A DNA stretch of 64,000 nucleotides, taken from assembly GCF_029633865.1 (NCBI RefSeq), contig NC_079211.1, forward strand, positions 124,501 through 188,500, read 5' to 3'. Positions 43,962 through 53,947 of the stretch are shown piece by piece; within the stretch, counting starts at the first letter, position 1; the number at the start of each line of letters is the position of its first letter. The position numbers and the translations under genes were made by a program. The notes beneath the pieces were generated by a model, which was given only the letters and a program-made list of their open reading frames with translations, did no database searches and was not told the DNA's origin. The stretch is from Lampris incognitus (taxonomy: Eukaryota > Chordata > Actinopteri > Lampriformes > Lampridae).

Positions 43962-44857
43962 TTATCCGAGGGATTGAATAAACCTCTCCACTTCTGCTGG
44001 GGTTTGAAAGGTGTGGGGTCTCTCGTCGTGTGTTACCAGGAGCCGGGCTGGAAAGATGATTCTGTGCTTGTGGATCCCCCTGTCTCTCAGCTTCTCCCGG
44101 ACCTGATCGTAGTCGCGCTGCATCTCGTGCACCCCAGCAGAGAGGTCCATGTGGAAACGGACCGGCGTGTTCTTGTAAAGGACCTGTCCCTTGGTTTTGG
44201 CTGCCTTTAGTACTCGCTCCCTGTCCTTAAAGTTCATGAACCTCGTGATCAATGTGCTTGGACGACCCGTGCGAGAGTCTACCGGAGCGCCGGTTCTATG
44301 AGCCCGCTCCACTACCAAGCCCTCCCGCGGATCCATGTTCAGAGCCTCCGGCAACCACTGCTCCAAAAATGCAGGTGCATCCTGGTCCTCTTCTCTCTCC
44401 GGTAGGCCACCAACCTTACGTTATGTCGCCGACTCCTGCATTCCAAGTCCTGCACCTTGTCAGTCAGGCTTTTGACGGTGCTTTCCAGCGTGCTGACTCG
44501 GGGTGTTCGCTTCTTGACGTCGTCCTCCACGTCACACATCCGTTGGTCGGCGTGTTCCATGCGACCCGTGCATTCCTGTATTTGTTTCTTTACATCCGCA
44601 ATTGTCACTTGCACTCCATCAATTTTCTTGTAAAGTCCACTTTTCAAAAACCGTATGGCTTTCATGATATCTTGGTTGCTATTCTTATCTGTGTCTAGCA
44701 TTTCGTCATCTTCTTCCTCGTGGTCGTCTTCTTCATTAGCCATATTTTCAACCTGCATGGCGTCGCTAGCCTTCTCAGCCTCTTCCTCGTGTCGCGATTT
44801 CCTTTTCTCCTTCTCTTTCTCTCTCTTTGCCTTTTCTTTCGGGTTTTTCCCTGACAT
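43962..44857 (-). pseudogene. L1/Tx1 LINE ORF1 (RNA-binding protein), frameshifted
   Basis: Minus strand, ATG at 44857 (MSGKNPKEKAKREKEKE). A Lys/Glu-rich start and acidic block (NEEDDHEEEDDEMLD) are followed by a coiled coil (STLESTVKSLTDKVQDLECR) and, after a one-base frameshift near 44405, the L1 ORF1p RRM/C-terminal region (VERAHRTGAPVDSRTGRPST, LITRFMNFKDRERVLKAA, TFQTPAEVERFIQSLG). These are the parts of an L1-type ORF1p that coats the element's RNA. The frameshift inactivates it. Confidence 0.85.
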
Positions 44858-45008
44858 TTTAGTTCTGGGTACTATTATACACGTATTGCGTGACTTTGGA
44901 CAAGATTCGGATTAGTATTGTAGGATTAATTTACACGGTAGCTGCTGAGCTTGAGATTTGCGACCTTCTAGTCCCTCGCCATAACCGGAAGTCTCGGGAC
45001 GCCTGGTT

Positions 45009-45259
45009 ACACCGTCGCACAGAGGCCCCCTCTGCCGGTCGACTCGGTCATGGCTCTTTTCTGTCCTGGCCCCACAGTGGTGGAATGAACTCCCCACTGA
45101 TGTCAGGACAGCGGAGTCGCTGCCCATCTTTCAGCGCAGGTTGAAAACTCACCTCTTTAAGAACTACTACCCTGTTACTTGTTCTTAGCACTTATTGTAT
45201 ACACTCATTAAAAAAAAAACTCTTTCTTGCACTTTTACTTTAGCACTGGTTTTGCTCTT
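45009..45259 (+). mobile_element. L2 LINE, piece 3 (coding end and 3' UTR)
   Basis: Continues the L2 from piece 2: text corresponding to LSWPHSGGMNSPLMSGQRS in one frame and the usual QWWNELP-type end in another, FQRRLKTHLFKNYYPVTCS, then 3' UTR with CTTGCACTTTTACTTTAGC. Interrupted at 45259 by a Penelope fragment; GCTCTT at 45254-45259 is repeated at 50448-50453. Confidence 0.85.
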
Positions 45260-45294
45260 CTCCAAAGGAGTTGAATCAAGTGCAACTGGACTTG
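45260..45294 (+). mobile_element. Penelope fragment, left part
   Basis: The 35 bp CTCCAAAGGAGTTGAATC… ACTGGACTTG match the Penelope terminal sequence seen uninterrupted at 50777-50838 and 51972-52030. The rest of this copy lies at 50253-50447, beyond the DNA transposon. Confidence 0.8.
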
Positions 45295-45450
45295 TAGTGA
45301 GGGAAAGTTAGGAAAATCTGGGAGGTAAAGCATTACCAAGAAATTTCTTCATGAATGTGTTCATAGAGGTGTGTAATAACATGTATTAAAATGTAGAAAT
45401 TCAACTCCAGGGGGAAACCCTGAAAAAACCTGATCAAAGTTGGGGTATTG
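45295..45450 (+). repeat. Left TIR of the PIN-type transposon
   Basis: Begins TAGTGAGGGAAAGTTAGG. Shares with the right TIR the words AAATTTCTTCA, AATGTGTTC, GGTGTGTA, AACATGTATTAAAATGT, GAAATTCAACTCC and GGGGG. The right copy has ~10 extra bases near its start. Confidence 0.85.
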
Positions 45451-45996
45451 ACACCAGTATTAAAAAAAATCAACTTCCGGTTGAGGAAAAAAGGCTACCA
45501 AAACATTTTTGTACATAATTTTCTGAACAAAAAAGTTTCTTGGGGTAAGTCTCTACTCACTCGTGTGATTTTTTATGATTTTTAAAATATTTTTTATTTT
45601 CTATTCTTTTTATTTTTTATCCCGTTCTTAAGGCCCTTTCCACCCACCCCCTCCCAGTGAGAGACCCTTGTTCTTTAATTCATCTGTTCTTTTATTTTCA
45701 TTTTTTGTTTTGAAAATATTGTAGTAAAATAGAGAGGGAGTGGGGAAGGGGGGAGTCCGGGTGAGGGTGATTTTTTGAAAAAGATTTAGATAAATCATTT
45801 TTTATCATAACAAATCACAGCAATGCTGTAGAGACTTACTTTTGTTTTTTTTCATGATTCTGAGTTGATTGCTAGCATTTAATTTTCTCTAGATCTACTC
45901 CTTAGTGGAATAACTGCCATGCCAACTTTTGCATATATATTTTTTTGTATTTATTACAATAGTTGCAATAGTCAGAGAAAATCCATGTCAAATGCT

Positions 45997-46528
45997 TCAC
46001 AAGTCAATGTCTGAGTCTTCTTCAAGACCATCATGAATACCATTCTTGCATGTAATGCCTTGACAAACTCCACATGCTGAGATGCACTTGACACCATTCT
46101 TCTTGCAGCTGCATCGCCTGTTGCTGCAATCTCCATTACAATTACAGCTTGTGAACTGGAGGAGCTCCTCAGGAGCCATTGGGTCTAGTGTTGGAACTGG
46201 CTCATAACCATGAACACCGAATGTCCATCCGTAGTCACTGGGGTCCAGAGACATGCTCTGTAGAAGAATCCAGTCCCGGGTCTGTAGGTAGGCACTGAGA
46301 GAATGCTGTGCAGCCGCACCCTCTGTTGGAGGTAAAGTCTCTGGTTTGATCAGCCCAGCCGCTGCCTTCCGTGAGAACATGGTGTACCGAATTTCACCCA
46401 GAGTAGTACCTGGTCCATTGTAAATATATTGGAAGATCGCAGTTCCAGCCTGAACCACTGCACTCTTGGTAGCATGAATGTCCATGAAGATGTCCATACT
46501 ATGTTTATCAATGTCCCCTGCACAAAAC
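45997..46528 (-). pseudogene. PIN-type transposon gene, last exon (Cys-rich C-terminus)
   Basis: Acceptor TTTTTCAG just above 46528; stop at 45997. It joins in frame to the previous exon through a split Arg codon. It contains DIFMDIHATKSAVVQAGTAI, QTRDWILLQSMSLDPSDYGW and a cysteine cluster: CNCNGDCSNRRCSCKKNG, KCISACGVCQGITCKN. The Cys spacing recalls CXC/TSO1-type DNA-binding modules, but that is a comparison by eye. The end is acidic (EEDSDIDL). This exon is intact. Confidence 0.75.
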
Positions 46529-46627
46529 CTGAAAAAGTGCATTTCAAGGTTTTTTAAAGATATTTCAATATACAAATATTTCACTAAAATACAATTACTT
46601 TTATTATTATAGGCCTACTATTATTAC

Positions 46628-46851
46628 CTGTCAAACAGAGTTGTTTTCCCATGGCCAGAAATAGCAGAAACTGTATCACACCCAGTGAACGCATGACAAA
46701 AGAGCAGGTAGCGTCTCTGTCTTTCGGAGAGAGCCTCCCAGATCTTCCTGACATCATAAGAGCCCTTGGATGTGGTTAAGAAGAGTGGGTGGTTGGTGCT
46801 CGAGCTATGGTGCACCAGCATTACCAGCACGTCTCCGTCTTCTGTTCGCAA
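46628..46851 (-). pseudogene. PIN-type transposon gene, middle exon
   Basis: Acceptor GTCTTTACAG and donor GTAATA give introns of 98 and 99 bp on either side. It reads TEDGDVLVMLVHHSSSTNHP, KIWEALSERQRRYLLFCHAF and TGCDTVSAISGHGKTTLFDR. The TEDGDVLVML motif, with the upstream NDADTSIVRDAL, looks like the paired acidic motifs of the PIN/XPG-FEN nuclease fold. Intact exon. Confidence 0.75.
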
Positions 46852-46949
46852 CTGTAAAGACATCATGTGAAAATATTTAAAAAAAATCAAAACTCTTATT
46901 TTAAAGTAGTTAAGCAAATGAAAGTTAAATATCTACACAAACTACTGAC

Positions 46950-47438
46950 CTCAACAGAGCCATCTTTAGCAGCAACCAATGCATCTCTCACAATCGAAGT
47001 GTCAGCATCATTGTCAGTCTGCTCCACAGTGATGTTAAGTTTTCTGAACGTTGAGGAGAGGAGGTGTATGAGTTCACTCTTGTTATGGATGTTGTCCAAG
47101 AACTTTGCTCTTGGTGTCCAGTGCATCATATCTGGTTTAATCTGGAGATCACAGCATGATTTCTTGCTATGTCAGATGTGGTCATGATCTTTTGGTGATC
47201 TGTTATAGCCATCAAAGACCACAATGATCCTTTGAGAGTTATAGCCAATACGCTGCACGTACCTTTGATAACTGTTGGCAATCTCCTGCCAAGTCTGGCC
47301 TTGTTCCCACTTCACCATGTAGAGAAGCCATCTTCCATCAACCACCAAAGTGGAACAGGGTTGGTTAGTGAGTTCAAGTGGATCAGTCAACTCCTTCAGG
47401 CTAGTTTTGGAAAACCCTGCCTTGTTTGCCTTGTTCAT
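46950..47438 (-). pseudogene. PIN-type transposon gene, nuclease N-part
   Basis: Minus strand, in one frame interrupted by TGA at 47172-47174. N-terminal part: STLVVDGRWLLYMVKWEQGQ (acidic Asp 34 of this piece), RIIVVFDGYNRSPKDHDH (second Asp). After the stop: MMHWTPRAKFLDNIHNKSEL, KLNITVEQTDNDADTSIVRD. The donor GTCAGT follows at 46949. The order D…D…DADT…DGD matches a FEN/PIN-like active site (inference). The TGA would truncate the protein before the acidic pair. Confidence 0.72.
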
Positions 47439-48191
47439 TTTGTGATCTTTGTTGCTGTCATATCCCGTTGAGCAAAAATGATCAGTCGGTTGAACAACTT
47501 GAGTGAGTCAAGATGAATCTTCTTCTCGTTGATCTTGGGAATCTTTCTGAGTGATGACAGGGCTTGTACATTTGACTTCACCTCCATGGTTGATGTTGCT
47601 GATGGTCCATCCAACTTTATCTGCATCTCTCTACCTACTTCAGCTGCTCTCTCCGCATTGACTGAGTCATCCCCCGTGCTTGTGAATCCTGTAGAGAAAG
47701 ATACAAGCATATTCTTGTCTCGATCGTGGTCGAATGGGTTGTTCTCTTCAAACCATTGAATGAAACGGGGTGTTTCCACTGACAGAGACAATGGTTAAAC
47801 CTATATTGTCCCCAACGAACTGAGTGACTGCATTGTTTGCTTCCGCAACCTCCATGGAGACCACCTGATTGTCACTTTCACTGGCGGTCGGAACCGTTGG
47901 ATCCTCAAGTGCGGCATCAATCGCAGCCTCATCATTGATCTGGTCATCAGTTTCTTCTACAGTTGTATCAAGTGTGCCAGATGTATCTGGGATGCCATCT
48001 CCATTCCTGTCATTGAGGAAGCAGTATTTGTAGTTTTGTGTCTCTGTGTAAGACTCAGTGTATCCTAGCCGGTGTAACTTGTCAATCATCCATTTTGACC
48101 CAAATCTATGATCAAGTTGTATGGCAAGCCCCATTGGTATGGCAATACTCCTGATCGAGGCCGACGAGCCTTGATAAAGTACTGCCCCCAA
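47435..48191 (-). pseudogene. PIN-type transposon gene, central region with deletion
   Basis: Two minus frames: 48191-47748 ([37 protein letters not shown], an acidic D/E-rich linker, TQFVGDNIGLTIVSVSGN, TPFHSMV then stop) and 47791-47435 (EENNPFDHDRDKNMLVSF, LDSLKLFNRLIIFAQRDM). Related fish proteins, from memory, have extra sequence between HSM and the second block, so a deletion and frameshift near 47760 are likely. No splice site explains the jump. Confidence 0.65.
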
Positions 48192-49339
48192 ACAGCTACT
48201 CTTTCATGGGTCTTCACTATTGGTCTCAAGAACATCTGGAGGCTCTCAGGAACAAGTGCCAGCTGACTCTGGATATCAGCCATACTGTATGCAGTGGGGT
48301 ATGACTTTGGATCTAGATTAATCATGGCGATGTCGTTGCATATGCACTTTAGTGCTGTCTTTATGATTTGTGTCTTCTCATCTCCTTGCTGAAGATTAGC
48401 ATGATGCTCTTGCAGAATGTTGCTTGTGTTATCTTTGAGGCAGAGTACATCTGACCTTTTCGACTGTGATGTGAAGTACAGTGTGTCATGATATTTCTCT
48501 TGAAGTTTCATCCTTAGCCATTTCTTTAAATAAGAGAGGCTCTTATTGGGTGACTGATCAAACTGCTGCATCTTTTTGTGGACTTGGTCAAGCGTCATCA
48601 CCCCATGCTCGAGTTCTGTGTCTAGCCATTCGCATAAATCAATAAACACAACCTCTCGCTCATCATCTATTTTCTTTTGTCCTCTCTTCCTTGGTCCTTC
48701 ATCTGCAGTCTTGGAGTAAGGCCTACCCTTTTCAAAAAGAAGTTTGCAGCGCAAATGATACCAGGTTTCTTCTGCTACTAAGTCATTGATCCCTTCCAGA
48801 CGTCCAAGGACTTCTGTGCCCCAGTCATCTCCACGACTCCTTGCTATCTTCAGCAAGCTTGCCTTTAGTCTATCTGCAGTCACATTATCAGGCACTCTAT
48901 ATTTCTTTCTAGCGTCTGCTGGTTTATGTTCGTAGAGATGAGCGGGTTGGTTGCAAAGAATGCATACATTCTTGTACAGAAGCTGAACGGACCGTGAACT
49001 TGAAGAGGTGCATGCAGTTGATGCACTGAACTCAGAGCAAGTGCACCTTCACTTCAGCTTTGCTGTCTCTTCCTCTGCCTTTGATGCTTGAGCTGACGTC
49101 TTGGTGACCTTGACAAACTTGTTGTACAAATAATCTTTACACTTTATGTGGTATCTAAGTCTTCCATCATTTTCATCCTTCTTCATACGCTCCAAAATTG
49201 TAGCATTTTCCATGGCTTCTGCATGTTTCAGTAAAGTAGCATAGCCTTTAGAAGTTCCTTGCAAAAGCCTCTCACCTGGCGTTTCCAGGCCTTCACAGAA
49301 GAAGCACTTGAGCAGAGGTGGGTTCAAATCGTCTTCCAT
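48086..49339 (-). pseudogene. PIN-type transposon gene, N-terminal zinc region
   Basis: From ATG at 49339 the minus strand is one frame to 48086 except for a TGA at 49049-49051. Two similar Cys/His modules: [18 protein letters not shown] … [10 protein letters not shown], and [16 protein letters not shown] … [15 protein letters not shown] (CX2C … HX2-3C). A helical region follows ([40 protein letters not shown]). Near 48130 the reading shifts to the next frame. Tandem zinc modules at the N-terminus suggest DNA binding. Confidence 0.72.
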
Positions 49340-50089
49340 ATTAGCCTACTGAAGACCCATAGCCTACACAAAGTAGAATAAAAACCGAATCTGTCATAGA
49401 GGCATAGTTTCTAAAATATTGTACTGAGGTGTAAAAGAATAGATTTGCTTAACCATAACAATAAATTTAAAAAAAATCTGAGGCAGTACAGGCTACACCA
49501 CTTTAACCTAGCTAGGTAGTTAATGGAGCAGACAGCTAGCATTTAACTAAATAAATAAATCAGATGTAGGTTTTTGGAGTATAGAACACACATGAGAGTC
49601 CAACAACTTATGACAACTATGAGCCAGCTAACAAGTATTGTTAAGCTAGTAATGACAACTTTTAGTGGACGTTAACATTTATGTTAGCCGATCATATTAC
49701 TTACTGTTAGCTAGCTAACAAGAACAAGCAAAGTTATACCTTTTATGTAACAAATGAGAATCATCAGTGTTGTGCAGAGAAAAATTTCAGCTTGTTAGAA
49801 AAATTGTTGAAAATACATACGTATCAGGTGTTGAAAGCAGTATATTCAGTCAGCCCGTGATCAATAGAGAAAAAGGATGTAAATGGTTTCAACATGTCGG
49901 GTGCCCTCTACGGCATGGGGGGGGGGTGATGAGTGGGAAAGTGGATGTGAATATTTTTCTACCAAGGGTCTTGGTGAAAAATAAATGCTTGCAATCAACT
50001 TAGAATCATGACAAATTCCTAGTTTGACCCCTCAAACGTAAGTTAAGTCCAATTTAAGCTTTTTTCAATTTTCGAAAATCTGTTATCGG

Positions 50090-50252
50090 TACCCTGACTT
50101 TGAGCAATTTTTTCGGAGGTTACCCCCAGGAGTTGAATTTCAACATTTTAATACATGTTACTACACACCTTAAGGAACACATTGGTGAAGAAATTTATTG
50201 GTAACACTTTACTTCTCAGATTGGTCAAATTCCTGCTAACTTTCCCTCACTA
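50090..50252 (-). repeat. Right TIR of the PIN-type transposon
   Basis: The reverse complement starts TAGTGAGGGAAAGTTAGC and follows the left TIR for about 160 bp with substitutions and a small indel. Confidence 0.85.
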
Positions 50253-50447
50253 TTGGTATATATCCGTGAAGACGTTTCGCCTCTCATCCAAGAGGCTTCC
50301 TCAGTTCGTGCCTTTCTGACTAGACCAAGCTAGTCTGACTGGCTGCTGATGAGACTCAGAATTTATCCTCTAGGAGTCGTTGTCAGAGCTATAGATATGT
50401 GTGGCTCTTTGTGATCCGATGTTTACCAACGCCCGTCACTAACTATG
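50253..50447 (+). mobile_element. Penelope fragment, right part
   Basis: Resumes the Penelope terminal sequence (GTGAAGACGTTTCGCCTC, AAGAGGCTTCCTCAG, CTAGACCAAGCTAGTCTGAC) and ends where the L2 text GCTCTTAGATACTTG restarts. Only terminal/untranslated Penelope sequence is present in this copy. Confidence 0.8.
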
Positions 50448-50585
50448 GCTCTTAGATACTTGTTTAGAGAGAAGATGCACTAATAACCTCTGATGACTAG
50501 TAGTTCTCCTGACTTCCTAAGTTAAATGATGCACTTATTGTAAATCGCTTTAGATAAAAGCGTCGGCTAAATGACTAATGTCATG
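50448..50585 (+). mobile_element. L2 LINE, piece 4 (3' terminus)
   Basis: GCTCTTAGATACTTGTTTAG … TGATGCACTTATTGTAAATC … TTTAGATAAAAGCGTCGGC, the standard L2 3' end. It completes the copy that began at 29067; the L2 now spans 21.5 kb. Confidence 0.88.
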
Positions 50586-51930
50586 TAACCCCAACACACA
50601 ACATATATACATAACTCTAGTGCACAACATACATACATAACCCTAACAAACAACCTACATACATAAATCTAACACACAACATACATACATAACACTAACC
50701 CCAACACACAACCTACATAGATAACCGTAACACACAACATACATATCTGCGAATGTTCTCATTCATCCAGGTCATGGTTATCCAAAGGAGTTGAATCAAG
50801 TGCAGCTGGACTTGGTATATATCCGTGAAGACGTTTCGCCAACATACATACATAACCCTAACATACAACCTACTTACATAACCCTACCACACAACCTACA
50901 TACATAACCCTAACCCAACACAATCTACATACATAACCCTTAAACACAACATACATACATAACCCTAACACACACCCTACATACATAACCCTAACACACA
51001 ACCTATATACATAACCCTAACCCAACACAACCTACATACATAACCCTTAAACACAACATACATACATAACCCTAACACTCAACCTACATACATAACCCTA
51101 ACCCAACACAACCTACATACATAACCCTTAAACACAACATACATACATAACCCTAACACACAACCTACATACGTACATAACCCTAACACACACCCTACAT
51201 ACATAACCAACCCTAACACACAACCTACATACATAACCCCAGCACACAACCTACATGTATACATAACCCTAACACACACCCTACATATACTATAACCCTA
51301 ACATACAACCTACTTGCATAACTCTAACACACATAACCCTAACCCGACACAAACTACATACATAACACTTAAACACAACATACATACATAACCCTAACAC
51401 ACAACCTACATACATAACCCTAACCCAACACAACCTACATACATAACCCTTAAACACAACATACATACATAACCCTAACACACAACCTACATACATATCC
51501 CCACCAACACAACCTACATACATACATACCCTTAACACACAACCTACATACATAACCCTAACCCTAACCCAACCTACATACATAACCCTAACCACACAAC
51601 CTACATACATAACCCTAACCACATGACATACATACATAACCCTAAAACACAACATACATGCATAACCTTAACCCTAACCACACAACATACATACATAACC
51701 TTAACCACACAACCTACGTACATAACCCTAACCACACAACCTACATACATCACCCTAACACAGAACATACATACATAACCCTAACCCTAACCACACAACA
51801 TGCATACATAAGCCTAACCACACAACATACATACATAACCCCAACACACAATCTACATACATAACCCTAACACACAACATACATACATAACCCTAACCAC
51901 ACAACATACATAGATACCTCCATGTTACGT
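50586..51930. repeat. Telomere-like minisatellite, block 1
   Basis: Head-to-tail units of ~23-28 bp built from CATACATAACCCTAACACACAACCTA-type words, many containing CCCTAA or CCCTAACCCTAA. A Penelope scrap is embedded at 50739-50838. Open frames across it are translations of the repeat. Confidence 0.92.
50739..50838 (+). mobile_element. Penelope terminal fragment in minisatellite
   Basis: 100 bp, GAATGTTCTCATTCATCC … AAAGGAGTTGAATCAAGT … GTGAAGACGTTTCGCC, flanked on both sides by minisatellite units. It supplies the uninterrupted version of the target into which the PIN-type transposon inserted at 45295. Confidence 0.8.
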
Positions 51931-53215
51931 ATCGTGTCTGTGAATGTTCTCATTCATCCAGGTCATGGTTATCCAAAGGAATTAAATCTAGTGCAACTGG
52001 ACTTGGTATATATCTGTGAAGACGTTTCACCTCTCATCCAAGAGGCTTCATCAGTTTGTGCCTTTCTGACTAGACCAAGCTAGTCTGACTGGCTGGTGAT
52101 GAAATTCAGATATTTATCCTCTTTGGAGTCGTTATCAGAGCTAATTATGTCCATGGCTCTTTGTGTTCCAATGTTTACCAATGCCCGTAGTTATCAGAGG
52201 TATTGATATACGTGGCTCTTTGTGATCTGATGTTTACCAGCGACGGTCGTTGGGGATGTTAGTTTCGACTTCATTAGTGCTCCATTCAGTGGTCATGAGT
52301 CGTTGGAGCCGTTAGTGACTGACTGTTGTTCTTGGAGGCTAAGCTTCTTCAGTCTCCTGGGTAGAGATGAAAGGACGACATTGTAAGTGGGAGATAGGTG
52401 GCGTCGCAGACCTCCTCCTCTGTTGAGGGATGGTTTTTCCAGTTTCGCATAGATGGCTTCCTTCACCCCTCTTTCAAACCATCTATCTTCTCTGTCCAAA
52501 ATGTGTACATTGCTGTCCGCGAAGGAGTGTGTCTTCTCCTTTAGGTGTAGATAGACTGCTGAGTCTTGTCCTGAGGAGTTTGGCTTCTGTGTTGGGCCAT
52601 CCGTTTGTGTAGTGGTTGTTTGGTTTCTCCTATGTATAGGTCAGTGCAATCCTCATTGCATTGTACAGCATACACCAGATTGATTTTTTGGGTGTGTGGT
52701 ACACGGTCTTTGGGATGGACCAGTTTTTGTCGGAGTGTGTTGCTGGGTTTGAAGTATACCGGGATGCGGCGTTTGTTAAAAATTCTCCTGAGTTTCTCGG
52801 AGACCCCAGAAACATACGAGATGACTGTGTTATTCCTTCTGTTCCTTTTCTCCTCCTCGCTCACCCAGTTGGTCTTTTTGGAACGTGATGCAGTTTTCAA
52901 AAAGGTCCAACTGGGGTAGCCGCAGGTTTTTAAGGCTCCCTTCAGGTGTTTGTGTTCTTCCCGTTGGGCCTGAGTGCTGCTGGGCACATTGTCAGCTCTG
53001 TGTTGCAGAGTTCTGATGACGCTCAGTTTGTGTTCCAGAGGGTGATGTGAGTCGAAAAGTAGATATTGGTCTGTGTGGGTAGGTTTCCTGTAAACCCCAA
53101 TGTGGAGGCTCCTGTCTTCTTCAATGTGGACGTCACAGTGCAAGAAGGGCAAACTGTCTTCACGGATATATACCAAGTCCAGTTGCACTCAATTCAATTC
53201 CTTTGGACATGTTAC
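51931..53215 (-). mobile_element. Penelope-like element (Neptune/Poseidon type), partial
   Basis: Minus-strand Penelope remnant: end of RT, linker and GIY-YIG endonuclease, then a 3' region. The ~50-bp terminal word (TGGACTTGGTATATATC…GAAGACG) occurs on the plus strand at 51990-52030 and inverted at 53159-53211, so the copy is bounded by inverted terminal sequence. The RT active-site half is missing. Confidence 0.85.
52541..53188 (-). pseudogene. Penelope RT end and GIY-YIG endonuclease
   Basis: 215 open codons. RT end: SLPFLHCDVHIEEDRSLHIG, VYRKPTHTDQYLLFDSHHPL, HKLSVIRTLQHRADNV. A linker follows with FNKRRIPVYFKPSNTLRQKL, then the GIY-YIG nuclease: KINLVYAVQCNEDCTDLYIG, ETKQPLHKRMAQHR. The first GIY motif is the degenerate LVYAV form, as in Penelopes. 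The frame shifts near 52530; the following AVKEAIYAK-type region with ERGVKEAIYAKLEKPSLNRG is at 52293-52499. Endonuclease core present; RT catalytic part absent. Confidence 0.85.
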
Positions 53216-53947
53216 ATATCACGAATGAAGACCAGAGGCGAGTGTGGCGAAACCCAAAAGGACAGGCAGACAACAGAGCACCGGGATAACCCGAAAGGCG
53301 ATTTAATGCAGGGAAGAAAAACAAACACTGCCACAGGGGATAACAGGTGAGCCTCAGGTGGGCGTTGTTGAGACGATGTGCGCCTGGCTACCAAAGTCCG
53401 AATCCGTAGAGCGAGGGGTTGTCCGAGGAAGTCCGGGTCCGAGATCCAGGAAGTCAAGTCCGAATAGGAGGGGTCCAGGTAGAGAGACACGGAGGGAGAT
53501 CGCTGGAGAGGTCAGGGGGAAAACGTGAAAGTCGCTGGGGAGGAAGAGCGAGGGAGACGCAGAAGGAGAGTCCTGGGAGGGGAAAAAAGAGAGACAAATA
53601 TAGGCAATGGAAATAAACGAAATAGCAAGAGGGCAAGGAACGCTGGAGGGCTTGTCAGAACTTTACCACAGGGTTCAGTACGTCGAAGCACGGAGTGGTG
53701 TTCTGGGAGACTTCTTGTAGAGTGCTGTCTGATTGCCGCCGGTGTGCCTGATAGATGATGGCAAACACCTGGTGAAGCGCAGCGCTCGTCTCCTCAGAAC
53801 ACGAGCTGAGCGCTCGGATGTTTCCGGCACGTCCAAGCTGGGGGAGTGGCTTGAACGTGCCGGGGAGGCAGCTCAGGGTGGTGTAACCACAACAGGACCC
53901 CCCCCCCTCCTACGGGAGACACCGGGCGACCATCCGATGGTGTTGGC

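Larger units (their letters stand above)
31361..44992 (-). mobile_element. L1/Tx1-type LINE holding three nested elements
   Basis: A LINE inserted in minus orientation into the L2, with a 16-bp target duplication and its A-tail (plus-strand T run at 31359-31367, preceded on the minus strand by AATAAATATATTG). Minus-strand order: 5' end at 44992, ORF1 (44857-43962), inter-ORF region, ORF2 endonuclease (~40662-39960), RT (~39960-38400), C-terminal region (37600-36056) and 3' UTR (to 31361). Three later plus-oriented insertions split it: 31509-35918, 37600-38395 and 40664-43234. Several frameshifts make it inactive. Confidence 0.88.
45295..50252 (-). mobile_element. 4,958-bp TIR transposon with PIN/FEN-like protein
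   Basis: Defined by both ends and by its empty target. TIRs of ~155-160 bp start TAGTGAGGGAAAGTTAG at each end and are clearly related along their length. The intact host text CTGGACTTGGTATATATCC (seen at 50808) is split with a 3-bp duplication TTG (45292-45294, 50253-50255). Inside, a spliced minus-strand gene (49339 to 45997) encodes zinc motifs, a nuclease-like domain and a Cys-rich tail. There is no DDE transposase, RT or integrase. This copy is broken by stops, a frameshift and an internal deletion. I cannot name a described superfamily with this protein. Confidence 0.85.

Noticed and set aside
51079..51864. Open frames on both strands over the CCCTAA-containing array
   Set aside because: Period-driven absence of stops in a minisatellite; no domain or start context.
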